Below are positions 1-8,332 of a stretch of DNA of 64,000 bases, piece after piece; position 1 is the first letter of the stretch, and each line of letters starts with the position of its first letter. The translations under genes and the position numbers were made by a program. The notes under the pieces were generated by a model, which did no database searches, had not been told where the DNA came from, and worked only from the letters and a program-made list of their open reading frames with translations. This DNA is from QHXQ01 sp036389395 (GTDB taxonomy: Bacteria; Acidobacteriota; Blastocatellia; Pyrinomonadales; Pyrinomonadaceae): positions 173,755 to 237,754 of the forward strand of contig DASVPY010000031.1 of assembly GCA_036389395.1 (NCBI GenBank). Direction: 5' to 3'.

Positions 1-377
1 GTGGGCACGAGCGTGTCGGCCGTGAAGCAGCCGATGTCGTAGCCGACCGGGCCCATGGCGACCGCGCCGGTGGCGTGGTCGGTGATGAGGACGCAGCCGA
101 CGGGGACGCCGTAGCCGTAGTGCGTGTCGGGCGTGATGACGACCATGCGGACGCCGGGGAAGCGCGTGGCGTTGACGATCTGGCGGTAGAGGATGTCTTC
201 CGCGTCGGCGAAGAGTTGCTTGGTTAAGAAGAGGCGCACGGGCACGTCGCCGGTGTCTTCGGTCTGTAGCTCGTAGTAGCCCAGCCCGTGCCAGCGGGCG
301 AGGTGTTTCCAGTTGTCGGCGTTCTTGAGCGCGCGCGCGGGCTTGAGCGCCTGCGCGTCGTTGTCCTGCTTGCTCAT
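1..377 (-). CDS. rtcB: RtcB-type RNA ligase, N-terminal part, apparently interrupted by an intein (partial)
   Basis: RtcB joins RNA 2',3'-cyclic phosphate or 3'-phosphate ends to 5'-OH ends, using GTP and Mn2+, in tRNA splicing and RNA repair. The 125 visible residues hold the family N-terminal fold with TPDTHYGYGVPVG near residues 83-95 and GPVGYDIGC at 109-117. In the family the GYDIGC cysteine is a metal ligand followed by G-(V/M). Here it is followed by FTADTLVP, which matches intein block A (C-hydrophobic-x-x-D-T-x-V). The extein therefore seems to stop at residue 116 and an intein to begin at Cys117. The ATG at 377 has an AAGGACACGAG ribosome site and lies 10 bp after the Crp/Fnr gene, so the two are probably co-transcribed. 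The rest is outside the window. RtcB identity is secure; the intein rests on about nine residues. Confidence 0.9.
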   Translation of the reverse strand, partial: MSKQDNDAQALKPARALKNADNWKHLARWHGLGYYELQTEDTGDVPVRLFLTKQLFADAEDILYRQIVNATRFPGVRMVVITPDTHYGYGVPVGCVLITDHATGAVAMGPVGYDIGCFTADTLVP

Positions 378-387
378 CTCGTGTCCT

Positions 388-1086
388 TTAGGTGTAGAGG
401 CGGTCGAACTCGGCGCGCACGGTGCGGTAGCACTCGCAGACGTGCGCTTCGAGGCCGGGGCGGTTGAGGATGCGGAAGCGGCCGCGGTCGTAGGCGACGA
501 CGCCGGCCTGTTGCAGCCGCTTGGCCACTTCGCTCACGCCCGCGCGCCGGATGCCGAGCATGTTGGCCATGAACTCGTGCGTCAGGTAGAACTCGTCCGC
601 GCCGACGCGGTCTTGGTACATCAGCAGCCAGCGGGCGAGCCGCTGGTCTATGTTGTGGCGGATGTTGCACACGACCGAGGCCGAAATCTGCGTCATCAGG
701 GCGTGCGTGTAGCGCAGCAGGTACGCCTGCAACCGGCCGCCCCGCGCGAAGGCCGCGCGCAACTGCTCCGCCTTGAGCCGCAGCGCGTGCCCCGCGCCCT
801 GCACCGTGGCGACCTTCACCGCCTGCTCCGCGCCCAGGATCACTTCCACCCCGGCCATGGCCTCGCAGCCGACCAGCCCGACCTCGGCCCCGCTGCCGTC
901 CGGCAACTCCGCGATGAACGAGATGAGGCAGGTCGTCGGGAAGTAGACGTGCGGGATCGGGTCGGGCGGCTCGTAGAGGATGCGGCCCAGGTCGAGCGAG
1001 ACCGGCTCAAGTGCCGGCGCAAGCTCCTCGTACTCGGCCGGCGGCAGCGCCGCCAGCAAACGGTTCTGCCTGTAGTCTTCAGTCAT
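388..1086 (-). CDS. Crp/Fnr-family transcriptional regulator
   Basis: A 232-residue protein with a cyclic-nucleotide-binding-like beta barrel (about residues 10-120), a long dimerisation helix (about 120-158) and a C-terminal winged helix. The recognition region is FMANMLGIRRAGVSEVAKRL at about 172-191. It lacks the N-terminal cysteine cluster of Fnr, so an iron-sulfur oxygen sensor is unlikely. The sub-type resembles the many Crp-like regulators of Acidobacteria and Rhizobia whose ligand is unknown. It ends 10 bp before rtcB, suggesting it controls or is co-expressed with the RNA ligase. No strong ribosome site precedes the ATG. The family call is secure; ligand and targets are unknown. Confidence 0.88.
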   Translation of the reverse strand: MTEDYRQNRLLAALPPAEYEELAPALEPVSLDLGRILYEPPDPIPHVYFPTTCLISFIAELPDGSGAEVGLVGCEAMAGVEVILGAEQAVKVATVQGAGHALRLKAEQLRAAFARGGRLQAYLLRYTHALMTQISASVVCNIRHNIDQRLARWLLMYQDRVGADEFYLTHEFMANMLGIRRAGVSEVAKRLQQAGVVAYDRGRFRILNRPGLEAHVCECYRTVRAEFDRLYT

Positions 1087-1281
1087 AAGCGATGCCCCGC
1101 GCCGAAACGTCTGCCGGCATTATAACGCCCCGCCCACGCGCCCGACCGTGCGCTTGCGCACCATCGGCCGCGCCGGCCGTTTTGCACTACGAGTCGCGCC
1201 TCCGGGTCGTACCGGCAGCCGCGCCTTTCAAGTTCGCGCCTTCAGCAACGCGGAACGACTTTGGGGCCGCCGTCTGCGTCG

Positions 1282-1824
1282 TCAGTTCTGTAGGCGCGAC
1301 AGGATCGCGGCCGCGATGTCGGCCGCGTTCTGCGTCGCGTTGACGGGAACGCATTGCGCGGCGAGTCGGTAGAGGGCGCGGCGTTCGTCGTAGCGCGCGC
1401 GGGCCTGCGCGCGGTCGGGCGCGAGCGGGCGCGCGCCCTGGCTCGCCTCTATGCGCTGCCAGCAGAGGTCGAAGGGGGCGTCGAGCCAGACGGTGACGCA
1501 GCCGGCTTGGGCGACGAGGGCGCGGTTGCGCGCGAGTGTCCACGCGCCGCCGCCGAGGGCGAGCACGCGCGCGTCTGTGGCGAGCGCCGCGGCGAGCGCC
1601 GCGGTCTCAAGCTCGCGGAAGCGCGCCTCGCCCTCCGCGGCGATGATGGCGGGGACGGCGCGACCGTTGCGCGCGGCGATGAACTCGTCGAGGTCGAGCC
1701 ACGCGCAGCCCAGACGTTCGGCCAGAGCGCGCGCGACCGTCGTCTTGCCGGCGGCCATGAAGCCGGTGATGGCGACGCGCGGCGCGCGCGCCCACGCGAG
1801 TTGCTCGGCCGCTTGTTGCGTCAT
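1282..1824 (-). CDS. aroK: Shikimate kinase
   Basis: Phosphorylates shikimate to shikimate 3-phosphate with ATP in the cytoplasmic chorismate pathway. The Walker A loop GFMAAGKTT is at residues 21-29, the substrate acidic pair DLDEFI at 44-49, FRELE at 69-73 and the GGG shikimate loop at 91-93. A lid-region arginine is in the RPLAPD segment. The length of 180 residues is normal. It follows aroA with a 19-bp gap on the same strand, so the two consecutive pathway steps (kinase, then EPSP synthase) form an operon transcribed aroA-aroK. The 10-15-residue N-terminal extension before the first strand could mean a slightly later start, but no better start is visible. Confidence 0.95.
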   Translation of the reverse strand: MTQQAAEQLAWARAPRVAITGFMAAGKTTVARALAERLGCAWLDLDEFIAARNGRAVPAIIAAEGEARFRELETAALAAALATDARVLALGGGAWTLARNRALVAQAGCVTVWLDAPFDLCWQRIEASQGARPLAPDRAQARARYDERRALYRLAAQCVPVNATQNAADIAAAILSRLQN

Positions 1825-1843
1825 CGTTCGGCCGCTCGTTGCG

Positions 1844-3163
1844 TCACGGCTCGACCACTTCCGCGAGACGTGCGAAGAAGTCGGGGAAGGAGACGGCGAC
1901 AGCGTCCGCGCCGACGATCTCGGAGTCGCCCGCGGCCGTGAGCGCCGCGACGGCGCAGGCCATGGCGATGCGGTGGTCGCCGTGGGCCTCCAGGCGCGCG
2001 CCGCGCAGACGCGCGGGGCCGGCCAGCGCCAGCCCGTCCTCGTACTCTTCGACCTCAGCGCCCATGGCGCGCAGGTTCGAGACCATCGCGCTGATCCGAT
2101 CCGTCTCCTTCACGCGCAGCTCGCGCGCGTCGCGGATCGTCAGCCCGCCGTCGAGCCGCGTGCCGAGCACGCAGAGGATCGGCAGCTCGTCGATCAGCCC
2201 GGCGAGCACAGGCCCGCGCAACACGCGCGCGCCGCCCGTCGGCGCGAGACCGCCGCGCACGCGCACGTCGCCCGCCGGCTCGTTCGCCTCCGCGCGCAAC
2301 GCTTCGACCTCGATGTCCGCGCCGAGCGCGCGCAAGGTCTCGACGATCTGCGTGCGCGTCGGGTTCAGCCCCACGCCGCGCAGCGTCAGGTCGGAGCCGG
2401 GCAGGAGCGCCGCCGCGACGAGGAAGAAGGCCGCGGCCGAGAGATCGCCGGGCACGGCGCAGTCGCGCGCCGCGAGCCGCGCCGCGGGGCCTGTGAGCGC
2501 GACGCTCTGCGCGGCGGCGGCGTCGTTCGTCTCGACTTCGGTGCTCGTCTCGACTTCGACGCCGAACCAGCGCAGCAGCCGTTCGGTGTGGTCGCGCGTC
2601 GCGGTCTGCTCGACGACGCGCGTCCGGCCCGCGGCGTTGAGACCCGCGAGCAGGACGCACGACTTGACCTGCGCGCTGGCGACCGGCGTTGCGTAAGTGA
2701 TCGCGCGCAAGGGTCTGCGGCCGACGACGCGCAACGGCGCGCGCCCGCCTTCAGTCTCGACGCGCGCGCCCATCAGTTCCAGCGGCTCGACGACGCGGCG
2801 CATCGGCCGCGCGCGCAGAGAGTCGTCGCCCGTGAGCGTGGCGGCGAACGCTTGGCCCGCGAGCAGGCCGGCGAGCAGGCGCATGGTCGTGCCGCTGTTG
2901 CCGCAGTCGAGCGGCGCGGCGGGCGCACTCTTCAGGCGCAGACCCGCGCCCGTCACAGACACGTCCGCGCCGTCGCGCTCGACCGCGACGCCGAGTTGTT
3001 GCAGGCAGGCGAGCGTCGCGGCGCAGTCGGCGCTCGTCGAGTAGTTCGAGAGCCGCGCGCGTCCGTCGCACACGGCCGCGAGCAGCGCCGCGCGGTGCGA
3101 GATCGATTTATCGCCCGGCACGCGCACCACCCCGCGCACGCGCCGCGCCGGTCTGACCCTCAT
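1844..3163 (-). CDS. aroA: 3-phosphoshikimate 1-carboxyvinyltransferase (EPSP synthase)
   Basis: Transfers the enolpyruvyl group of phosphoenolpyruvate to shikimate 3-phosphate, the sixth step of the chorismate pathway. The 439-residue length is standard. Visible motifs are GDKSISHR at 17-24 (substrate-binding Lys, Ser, Arg), GNSGTTMRLL at 87-96 (PEP and glyphosate loop), LRVKETDRI in the C-terminal third and GDHRIAM near residue 397. It is the first gene of the aroA-aroK pair. Upstream is a word-repeat inverted repeat that starts 10 bp before the ATG. Confidence 0.97.
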   Translation of the reverse strand: MRVRPARRVRGVVRVPGDKSISHRAALLAAVCDGRARLSNYSTSADCAATLACLQQLGVAVERDGADVSVTGAGLRLKSAPAAPLDCGNSGTTMRLLAGLLAGQAFAATLTGDDSLRARPMRRVVEPLELMGARVETEGGRAPLRVVGRRPLRAITYATPVASAQVKSCVLLAGLNAAGRTRVVEQTATRDHTERLLRWFGVEVETSTEVETNDAAAAQSVALTGPAARLAARDCAVPGDLSAAAFFLVAAALLPGSDLTLRGVGLNPTRTQIVETLRALGADIEVEALRAEANEPAGDVRVRGGLAPTGGARVLRGPVLAGLIDELPILCVLGTRLDGGLTIRDARELRVKETDRISAMVSNLRAMGAEVEEYEDGLALAGPARLRGARLEAHGDHRIAMACAVAALTAAGDSEIVGADAVAVSFPDFFARLAEVVEP

Positions 3164-3173
3164 GCGCCAATAG

Positions 3174-3284
3174 TAAAGGCGAAAGGCGAAAGGGGAAAGG
3201 CGAAAGTCGGTTGGCGGGCCGGAGCGTGCAGCGCGCCTTTCGCTCCGGTCTTGACTGCAACTTTGCCTTTTGCCTTCCTTTGAG
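3174..3284. repeat. Inverted repeat made of a GGCGAAAG-type word
   Basis: The left arm (3174-3206) repeats AAAGGCGAAAG-like words about four times. The right arm (about 3260-3284) carries the complementary TTTGCCTTTTGCCTTC words. The two arms flank about 50 bases of unique sequence. The same word family occurs in the arms of the hairpins at 12697-12798, 29582-29658 and 32578-32652. It fills the gap between divergent aroA and the anti-sigma kinase gene. Confidence 0.7.
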
Positions 3285-3393
3285 CTTCTTGACAGTCGCG
3301 CGGCGGGCGTGTTACATCGTGCAGGCTATAACTCCCAGCTTTTTGACGGGCGGCGCGCGGCGGCCGCTAGGGCGCGCGCGTAGGTCAGGACTC

Positions 3394-3807
3394 GTGACCC
3401 GAGAGACGACAGAACTGGTGCTGCCCAGTCGCATCGAGGCGATTGCGACCGCGGCGGAGGCGGCGGACGAGGTGGCCCGCCGGCTCGGGTTGAGCGACGA
3501 GGCGCTGTTCGGGTTAGACCTCGCGGTGCGCGAGGCCGTCACCAACGCCGTGCTGCACGGCAACCGGCAGAACGCCGCGCTGCCGGTCGAGATCACTTTC
3601 GCCGACGCGGGCGCGCAGTTGGTCGTGACCGTGCGCGACCGCGGCACGGGCTTCGACCCGACGCGGGTCGCCGACCCGACCGACCCGGCGAACCTGTTGA
3701 AAGCATCCGGGCGCGGCATCCTCTTCATGCGCAACTTCATGGACGAGGTCGAGTGGGCGCAGCACCCAGAGGGCGGCACGGTCGTGCGAATGACGAAAAG
3801 GAAGTAG
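3394..3807 (+). CDS. RsbW-like ATP-binding protein (anti-sigma regulatory kinase)
   Basis: A 137-residue GHKL-fold ATPase of the RsbW/SpoIIAB type. The N-box is DLAVREAVTNAVLHGN and the G1 box is DRGTGFD, followed by GRGILFM as the G2-like loop. Such proteins bind a sigma factor or another partner and phosphorylate a STAS-domain antagonist. I chose the GTG at 3394 because AGGTCAGGA lies just upstream and the conserved fold begins immediately; the frame stays open further upstream but without homology-like sequence. The neighbouring gene at 3927 encodes the matching STAS antagonist, so the two likely form a partner-switch pair. No sigma factor is adjacent, so the controlled partner is unknown. 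Confidence 0.9.
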   Translation: MTRETTELVLPSRIEAIATAAEAADEVARRLGLSDEALFGLDLAVREAVTNAVLHGNRQNAALPVEITFADAGAQLVVTVRDRGTGFDPTRVADPTDPANLLKASGRGILFMRNFMDEVEWAQHPEGGTVVRMTKRK

Positions 3808-3867
3808 ACAGTAGAAAAAACATTGCTGACGCTGACTGCCGGCGACGAAGGACGAAGGGCGTCGCGC

Positions 3868-3905
3868 CGAACCTACTGGCTACTGACTGCTGACTACTGA
3901 CTTCT
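3868..3905. repeat. CTGACTACT word array before the STAS gene
   Basis: Five to six tandem degenerate copies of a CTGACTACT-like word end 21 bases before the STAS start codon. A short partial complement (TAGACAGTAG) sits at the end of the upstream kinase gene, so it may be the eroded right arm of a word-type inverted repeat. Confidence 0.55.
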
Positions 3906-3926
3906 GACGAATGGAGAATTGCGGCA

Positions 3927-4274
3927 ATGGCTGAACTGAACATTTCCGAGCGGCAGGCCGGCGACGTGACCGTGCTCGACCTCTCCGGCAAGATCACGAT
4001 TGGCGAGGGCAGCGTCAGCTTGCGCGGCGCGATCCGCCGGCTCATCGAGGAGGGCAAGAAGAAGATTCTGCTCAACCTCGCGGGCGTCGGCTACGTGGAT
4101 TCGAGCGGCATCGGCGAGCTGGTCTCCAGCTACACCACGATCAACCGCGAGGGCGGCCAGCTCAAGCTCCTCAACCTGACGCAGAAGATTCAAGACCTGC
4201 TCGCCATCACCAAGCTGCTGACCGTCTTCGACACCTACGACGACGAGCCGGCCGCACTCAACAGTTTCAAGTGA
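3927..4274 (+). CDS. STAS-domain anti-sigma factor antagonist
   Basis: A 115-residue single STAS domain of the RsbV/SpoIIAA type. The phospho-acceptor loop reads YVDSSGIGEL at residues 56-65, with Ser59 or Ser60 as the expected phosphorylation site. In the family, the unphosphorylated form binds the RsbW-like kinase and releases its partner; phosphorylation by that kinase ends the interaction. The kinase candidate lies 119 bp upstream on the same strand. The stop codon is followed after one base by a perfect 28-bp inverted repeat, which could act as a terminator. Confidence 0.92.
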   Translation: MAELNISERQAGDVTVLDLSGKITIGEGSVSLRGAIRRLIEEGKKKILLNLAGVGYVDSSGIGELVSSYTTINREGGQLKLLNLTQKIQDLLAITKLLTVFDTYDDEPAALNSFK

Positions 4275-4275
4275 G

Positions 4276-4346
4276 CGTGACGGGTGACAGGTGACAGGTG
4301 ACAAGAAGGTTTTTGTCCTGTCACCTGTCACCTGTCACCCGTCACG
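4276..4346. repeat. Perfect 28-bp inverted repeat built from a GTGACAG word
   Basis: The arms at 4276-4303 and 4319-4346 are exact reverse complements around a 15-base loop that ends in TTTTTGTCC. Each arm contains about four copies of a GTGACAG-like 7-mer. It begins right after the STAS stop and ends 6 bases before the next start codon. It could stop transcription from the left or hold back the downstream start, but no classical U-run follows the stem. A second array of this word is at 43751-43806. Confidence 0.85.
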
Positions 4347-4352
4347 GCTCTT

Positions 4353-4838
4353 ATGTTTCGCGCCGCGTTCCGCCGCCTGCTCGCGCTGGACGATCCGCCC
4401 GAGCGGACGGCGCTCGCGTTCGCCGTCGGCGTCTTCATCGCCTTCTCGCCGTTCCTCGGCCTGCACACCATCATGGCGACGCTCGTCGCCTTCCTGTTCC
4501 GCTTCAACAAGCTGGCCATCTACACGGGCACGTTCGTCAACAACCCGTTCGTCACGCTCGTGCCGATCATCCTGGCCTCTTACGGCGTGGGCGCGCGGCT
4601 GCTCGGCCGCCCCCTGGCGCTGCCGCGCGAGGGGCTGGAACTGCTCAAAGAGCCGCACCTGCTGACGGGCGCGTACTGGCACGAACTGTCCCGGCACGGT
4701 TGGGACGTGCTGCTGCCGTTCACCGTCGGCGGCCTCGCGCTCTCCGTCGTTTGTTCGCTCATCGCCTATCCTGTAACCTTGCACCTGTTGCGTGTCGGCA
4801 AGGGCCTGGCGCACAGGCGGGCGCAGGGCGGACAGTAA
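4353..4838 (+). CDS. DUF2062 membrane protein
   Basis: A 161-residue protein of the DUF2062 family. After a short basic N-terminus come the typical segments FAVGVFIAFSPFLGLHTIMA and a second helix around the conserved GTFVNNPF motif, then a C-terminal hydrophobic hairpin near LPFTVGGLALSVVCSLIAYP. The family is bacterial inner-membrane and of unknown molecular role; some members sit with lipid or glycan synthesis genes. The start codon lies just after the perfect inverted repeat, so its expression may depend on read-through or on a promoter inside that element. Confidence 0.85.
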   Translation: MFRAAFRRLLALDDPPERTALAFAVGVFIAFSPFLGLHTIMATLVAFLFRFNKLAIYTGTFVNNPFVTLVPIILASYGVGARLLGRPLALPREGLELLKEPHLLTGAYWHELSRHGWDVLLPFTVGGLALSVVCSLIAYPVTLHLLRVGKGLAHRRAQGGQ

Positions 4839-4977
4839 GACGAAACGGGCGGACAACGCGACGAGCCGCCGCGCTCATCCTTCCGCTTACGCCGCCGAGC
4901 GCAAGCCCGCGCTCGGCGCGGGCCGCGCGACCGAATTCACGCACCGGGTTTTCGCCATAGATTCACACGCAAGGTTT

Positions 4978-6951
4978 ATGAAGAAGCAGTTTTTGATCGC
5001 CGCCGCGCTCGTGTGCCAACAGGCGCTCGCGCTTGCTCAGCCGCCGACCCAAACACAGACCCCGCCGCCGCGCGCCGCCGCGCCGCCGCGCCCCGCGCCC
5101 GCCGCCCAGCGCACCAGTTTTGACCTCGCCGACTACGGCATCCAACTCGCGCCCGACGAGCGGCTCATCGTCGTCATGGCGGCGCTCGACGCCGCCGGCT
5201 TCGACCCGCCCGCGGGCCGCATCCCCAACGTCTTCCGCGCCGAGCTGCGCAAGGAACAGGCGAACCTCGACCCCGACCTGAAGCGCCGCTTGCAGCGTTT
5301 CTACGAACTCAACCGCCTGCCCGGTCGCGCCACGCCCGCCGAGCAGGCCGCGCGCTACGTCTCGCTCGCCTTCGCGCTCACGCCGCCGCCCGAACTGGCC
5401 GCGCCCGCGCGCGCGGACGATCTCTCGCAGGGCATCCTCGACGTACTCGACTTCGCGCCGCTCGTGCGCGAGTTCTACCGCCAGTCGGGCGTCGGCACGC
5501 GGCTGCCGGCTTACGTCCGGCAGTACCGCGACGCGGGCGACCGCCTGCGCCCGCAGACCGCAGACCTGGCCCGCGTCGTGCTCGCCTTCCTGCATACGCG
5601 CCCCGTAACCACCGTGCTTGAGCGCGTCGCCACGCACGCGCCGAGCGACAAGCAGAAGAAGGGCGCGCAACCCACGTTCACCACGCGCGAGCACGAGCGC
5701 CGCTTCGTCGTCGTGCCTGATCTCTTGGCCGCGCCCGGCGCGATCAACCTGCGCGTGGTCGGCGACGACTACTTCCTCGCGCTCGCGCCCAACGTAGACC
5801 CGCGCGTGCCCGAAGTGCGCCGCGCCTACCTGCAATTCCTGATCGACCCCATCGTCCTGCGCTACAACCGCGACGTGGCCGCGCGCCGCGCAGACCTCCG
5901 CGAGTTGCTCAAGCAGTTGCCGTCCGCCCCGCGCGAGCAAGCGACCGGCGCAGTTACGACCGCGACGACCGGCCCCCCGGCCGCGACCGCCGCGCCGAAG
6001 ACGACCGAGGAGCGCGAGCGGTTCATAGACTCGACGGCCGCCGAGGCGGAGTACGAACGCAGCGTCTTCACGGCCGTCACGCGTTCGCTCGTCGTCGCGG
6101 CCGACGCGCAGATGCTCGCCGGCGCACGCCAGCGCGCGCTGACCGAAGAGGCCGCGGCGCGGCTCGCCAAAGCTAACGCGGCGGAGCGCGCGGGCATCAC
6201 GCAGGAGCTACAGGCCGCGCGCGCCGCCGTCGAAGACGAGAAGACGGCCCAACTGGCCGACGCCTACGAGCGCGGCGCTGTCCTGGCCTTCTACTTCGCC
6301 GAGCAGTTGCGCGAGCAGGACACTTCGGGCTTCGACCTCGCAGACCTCTTCGCCGACATGCTCGCCCGCTTCGACGTGGCGCGCGAGAAGCGGCGTCTGA
6401 CCGAAGCGGCCCCGGCGCGCGCCCGCGCCCTCGCCGTCCGCCAGCGTCTGGCCGAGGCGGAGAGCGCCGCGGCCGCGGCCGCGGGCGGCGACGAAGACGA
6501 GCAGTCGGTCGCGCGCCGCGCCCGGCTCGTGCAGAGTCTCGACGAGGCGACCGAGCTGATCAAGTTGAAGAAGTACGAGGAGGCGGAGACGCGGCTCAAA
6601 GGGTTGATGCCGGAGTACCAGGGCGAGCCGCGCATCTTCTACGCCTTGGGGCAGGTCTCTTACAACGCGGCGCGCGACACGTTCGACGAAGACCGGCGCG
6701 CCGAACAGTTGGGGCGCGCGCTCGCCAACTACCGCTTCGCCGTCGAGCACGCGCAGTTGGACATCGAAGCGGAGCGCGCGCTCGCCTCGCGCGCGCACGT
6801 CGCGATGGGGCGCATCCTCGCGTTCCTCGACCGCAACGACGAAGCGCTCAAAGAGTTCGACGCCGCCCTCCAACTCGGCGACGTGCCCAGCGGCGCGTAC
6901 CGCGAAGCCGGCGTCGAGAAGAGTAAGCTCCAAGCGCCGCCGCCGCAGTGA
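4978..6951 (+). CDS. Exported tetratricopeptide-repeat protein
   Basis: A 657-residue protein with a signal peptide (residues 1-21, cleavage likely after ALALAQ) and a Pro/Ala-rich linker to about residue 45. A long alpha-helical middle includes an Ala/Glu-rich stretch likely to form coiled coil (about 400-500). C-terminal TPR-like repeats start around EATELIKLKKYEEAETRLKG and continue through ALGQVSYNAARDTFD and the last 80 residues. The ATG at 4978 is the first one followed by a proper signal sequence. I recognise no enzymatic motif; a periplasmic scaffold role is the most one can say. The next gene is convergent and separated by a CACAGAG hairpin. Confidence 0.8.
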   Translation: MKKQFLIAAALVCQQALALAQPPTQTQTPPPRAAAPPRPAPAAQRTSFDLADYGIQLAPDERLIVVMAALDAAGFDPPAGRIPNVFRAELRKEQANLDPDLKRRLQRFYELNRLPGRATPAEQAARYVSLAFALTPPPELAAPARADDLSQGILDVLDFAPLVREFYRQSGVGTRLPAYVRQYRDAGDRLRPQTADLARVVLAFLHTRPVTTVLERVATHAPSDKQKKGAQPTFTTREHERRFVVVPDLLAAPGAINLRVVGDDYFLALAPNVDPRVPEVRRAYLQFLIDPIVLRYNRDVAARRADLRELLKQLPSAPREQATGAVTTATTGPPAATAAPKTTEERERFIDSTAAEAEYERSVFTAVTRSLVVAADAQMLAGARQRALTEEAAARLAKANAAERAGITQELQAARAAVEDEKTAQLADAYERGAVLAFYFAEQLREQDTSGFDLADLFADMLARFDVAREKRRLTEAAPARARALAVRQRLAEAESAAAAAAGGDEDEQSVARRARLVQSLDEATELIKLKKYEEAETRLKGLMPEYQGEPRIFYALGQVSYNAARDTFDEDRRAEQLGRALANYRFAVEHAQLDIEAERALASRAHVAMGRILAFLDRNDEALKEFDAALQLGDVPSGAYREAGVEKSKLQAPPPQ

Positions 6952-7000
6952 CGCGGCTTGAGCGGCGTGCGCCGGAGTTGAGTGTCCGGCGAGATCGGGT

Positions 7001-7092
7001 TAACACAGAGTACACAGAGAAAGGCCACAGAGGCCACAGAGGGTTGCTCCTCTCTGTGGCCTCTGTGGCTTTCCTCTGTGTCCTCTGTGTTA
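7001..7092. repeat. CACAGAG word-type inverted repeat (copy 1)
   Basis: The left arm TAACACAGAG... contains five CACAGAG words; the right arm CTCTGTG... ends in GTGTTA and contains five complements. Outer sequence also pairs: TTGAGTG near 6978 with CACTCAA near 7108. It sits between convergent genes and could end transcription from both sides. Confidence 0.9.
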
Positions 7093-7127
7093 GATCGGCC
7101 GACCGCCTCACTCAACCATCAACTCTA

Positions 7128-8222
7128 CTAGAGCAGGACAGGTCGGGCGCGCAGGGTCGTGGCGCGCGGCATGACGCGGACGCGCGGGACGACGATGCGC
7201 GGGATGCGCACGTCCAAGCGCGGGCGCGCGAAGGCGATGGGCGGCGCGCCGAGCATGTCCGGCCCGAACAGCGTTGTGGCCTTGGTCTTCTCCGGCGTGA
7301 CGGTGACGGTGCGCGCCTTGCGGTCGCGCGTGACGCTCATCGTCACGTCGCCGTCGTCCTTGCGGTTGAGCGCGCGCACCAGGTCGCCCGCGTCCTTCAC
7401 CTGCGCGCCGTCAACCTCCGTGATCACGTCGCCCGCCTTCAGCCCGGCCTTAGCGGCGGGGCCGTCCGCGCTCACCGACGTGACGAGCACGCCCGCCCGG
7501 CCCGCGACGCCGAAGTAGTCGGCCAACTGATCGGTCAGCGTGGTCGTCGTCACGCCGATGCGCCGACGCGCGCCGAGGGCCAGGCGCAACTCGCCCGCAC
7601 CGTCGGGCAGCAAATCCATGCGCGGCAGCTTGTCGAGTTGCCGGCGCATCTCCTCCATGCGCTTGCGCATCTCCTCGCCGTTCCGCCGCCATTCATCGCC
7701 GCGCAGCCGCCACTCGTCGCCGAACTTCTTGAACGCTTCGGGGTCGAGCGCCTGCCAGCCTTCGCCGGGGCGCAGCGTGAAGCCTTCGACGCGCGGGAAC
7801 TCGTCGCGGCGCGCGAGCGTGGCGGTCAACTCCTGCTCCGCGCCGTTGCGGCTGACGGTCAGGCGCACGGCGTGCTCCGGCGCGGCCTCCTGGATGAGCC
7901 GCTGCAACTTCTGCACGCTCGTCACCGGCTCGCCGTCGAAGCGCAGGATCACGTCGCCCTTCTGCAAGCCGGCCTTGGCGGCCGGGCTGTCGGCGGCGAC
8001 GCTCGTGACGCCGACGCCGCGCGGCTCGCCCGACAGGTTGTAACGGCTCAACGTCTCGCGCGTCACCGTCTCGGTCGTGACGCCGAGGAAGTTGCCGCCG
8101 AAGAGGGTCATGGTGAAGGCGCGCGTTTCGGGTCTGTCCTGCGTCGCCGCCGTCTGCGCGGACGCCGCGCCGCCGAGGGCGAGCAACAGCCCGAGGGCGT
8201 AGAATAGAGTTCGTCTGTGCAT
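7128..8222 (-). CDS. Exported protein with two PDZ domains
   Basis: A 364-residue protein with a signal peptide ending at GGAASAQ (about residue 23). Two PDZ domains of the DegP/HtrA kind are visible: one with GVGVTSVAADSPAAKAGLQK followed by GDVILRFDG, the other with GVLVTSVSADGPAAKAGLKA followed by GDVITEVDG. Between them is a charged helical linker. There is no trypsin-like catalytic domain, so it is not a protease by itself; a binding or regulatory role in the periplasm is likely. The ATG is preceded by a GGAGG site 8 bases upstream. Confidence 0.85.
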   Translation of the reverse strand: MHRRTLFYALGLLLALGGAASAQTAATQDRPETRAFTMTLFGGNFLGVTTETVTRETLSRYNLSGEPRGVGVTSVAADSPAAKAGLQKGDVILRFDGEPVTSVQKLQRLIQEAAPEHAVRLTVSRNGAEQELTATLARRDEFPRVEGFTLRPGEGWQALDPEAFKKFGDEWRLRGDEWRRNGEEMRKRMEEMRRQLDKLPRMDLLPDGAGELRLALGARRRIGVTTTTLTDQLADYFGVAGRAGVLVTSVSADGPAAKAGLKAGDVITEVDGAQVKDAGDLVRALNRKDDGDVTMSVTRDRKARTVTVTPEKTKATTLFGPDMLGAPPIAFARPRLDVRIPRIVVPRVRVMPRATTLRARPVLL

Positions 8223-8332
8223 GAAAGAAAACCTCCGCGAAAGAGAGAGTTGGCTCGGCCCGTTGCACGCCCGGCGCGGGCGCGCGGTTCCAGAAATTTC
8301 AAGCCCGCGCCCGGAGCGCGCACGCCGCCGCC

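Noticed and set aside
313..1125. Long plus-strand open frame opposite the Crp/Fnr gene
   Set aside because: Low-complexity Arg/Val/Asp-rich translation typical of antisense frames in GC-rich DNA; the opposite strand has a clear conserved protein.
1451..3283. 610-codon plus-strand frame across aroK-aroA
   Set aside because: Antisense of two conserved enzymes with no domain-like content.
6948..8207. Protein beginning with NTEYTEKGHRGHRG
   Set aside because: This is a translation of the CACAGAG repeat joined to antisense of the PDZ gene, a known type of spurious annotation.
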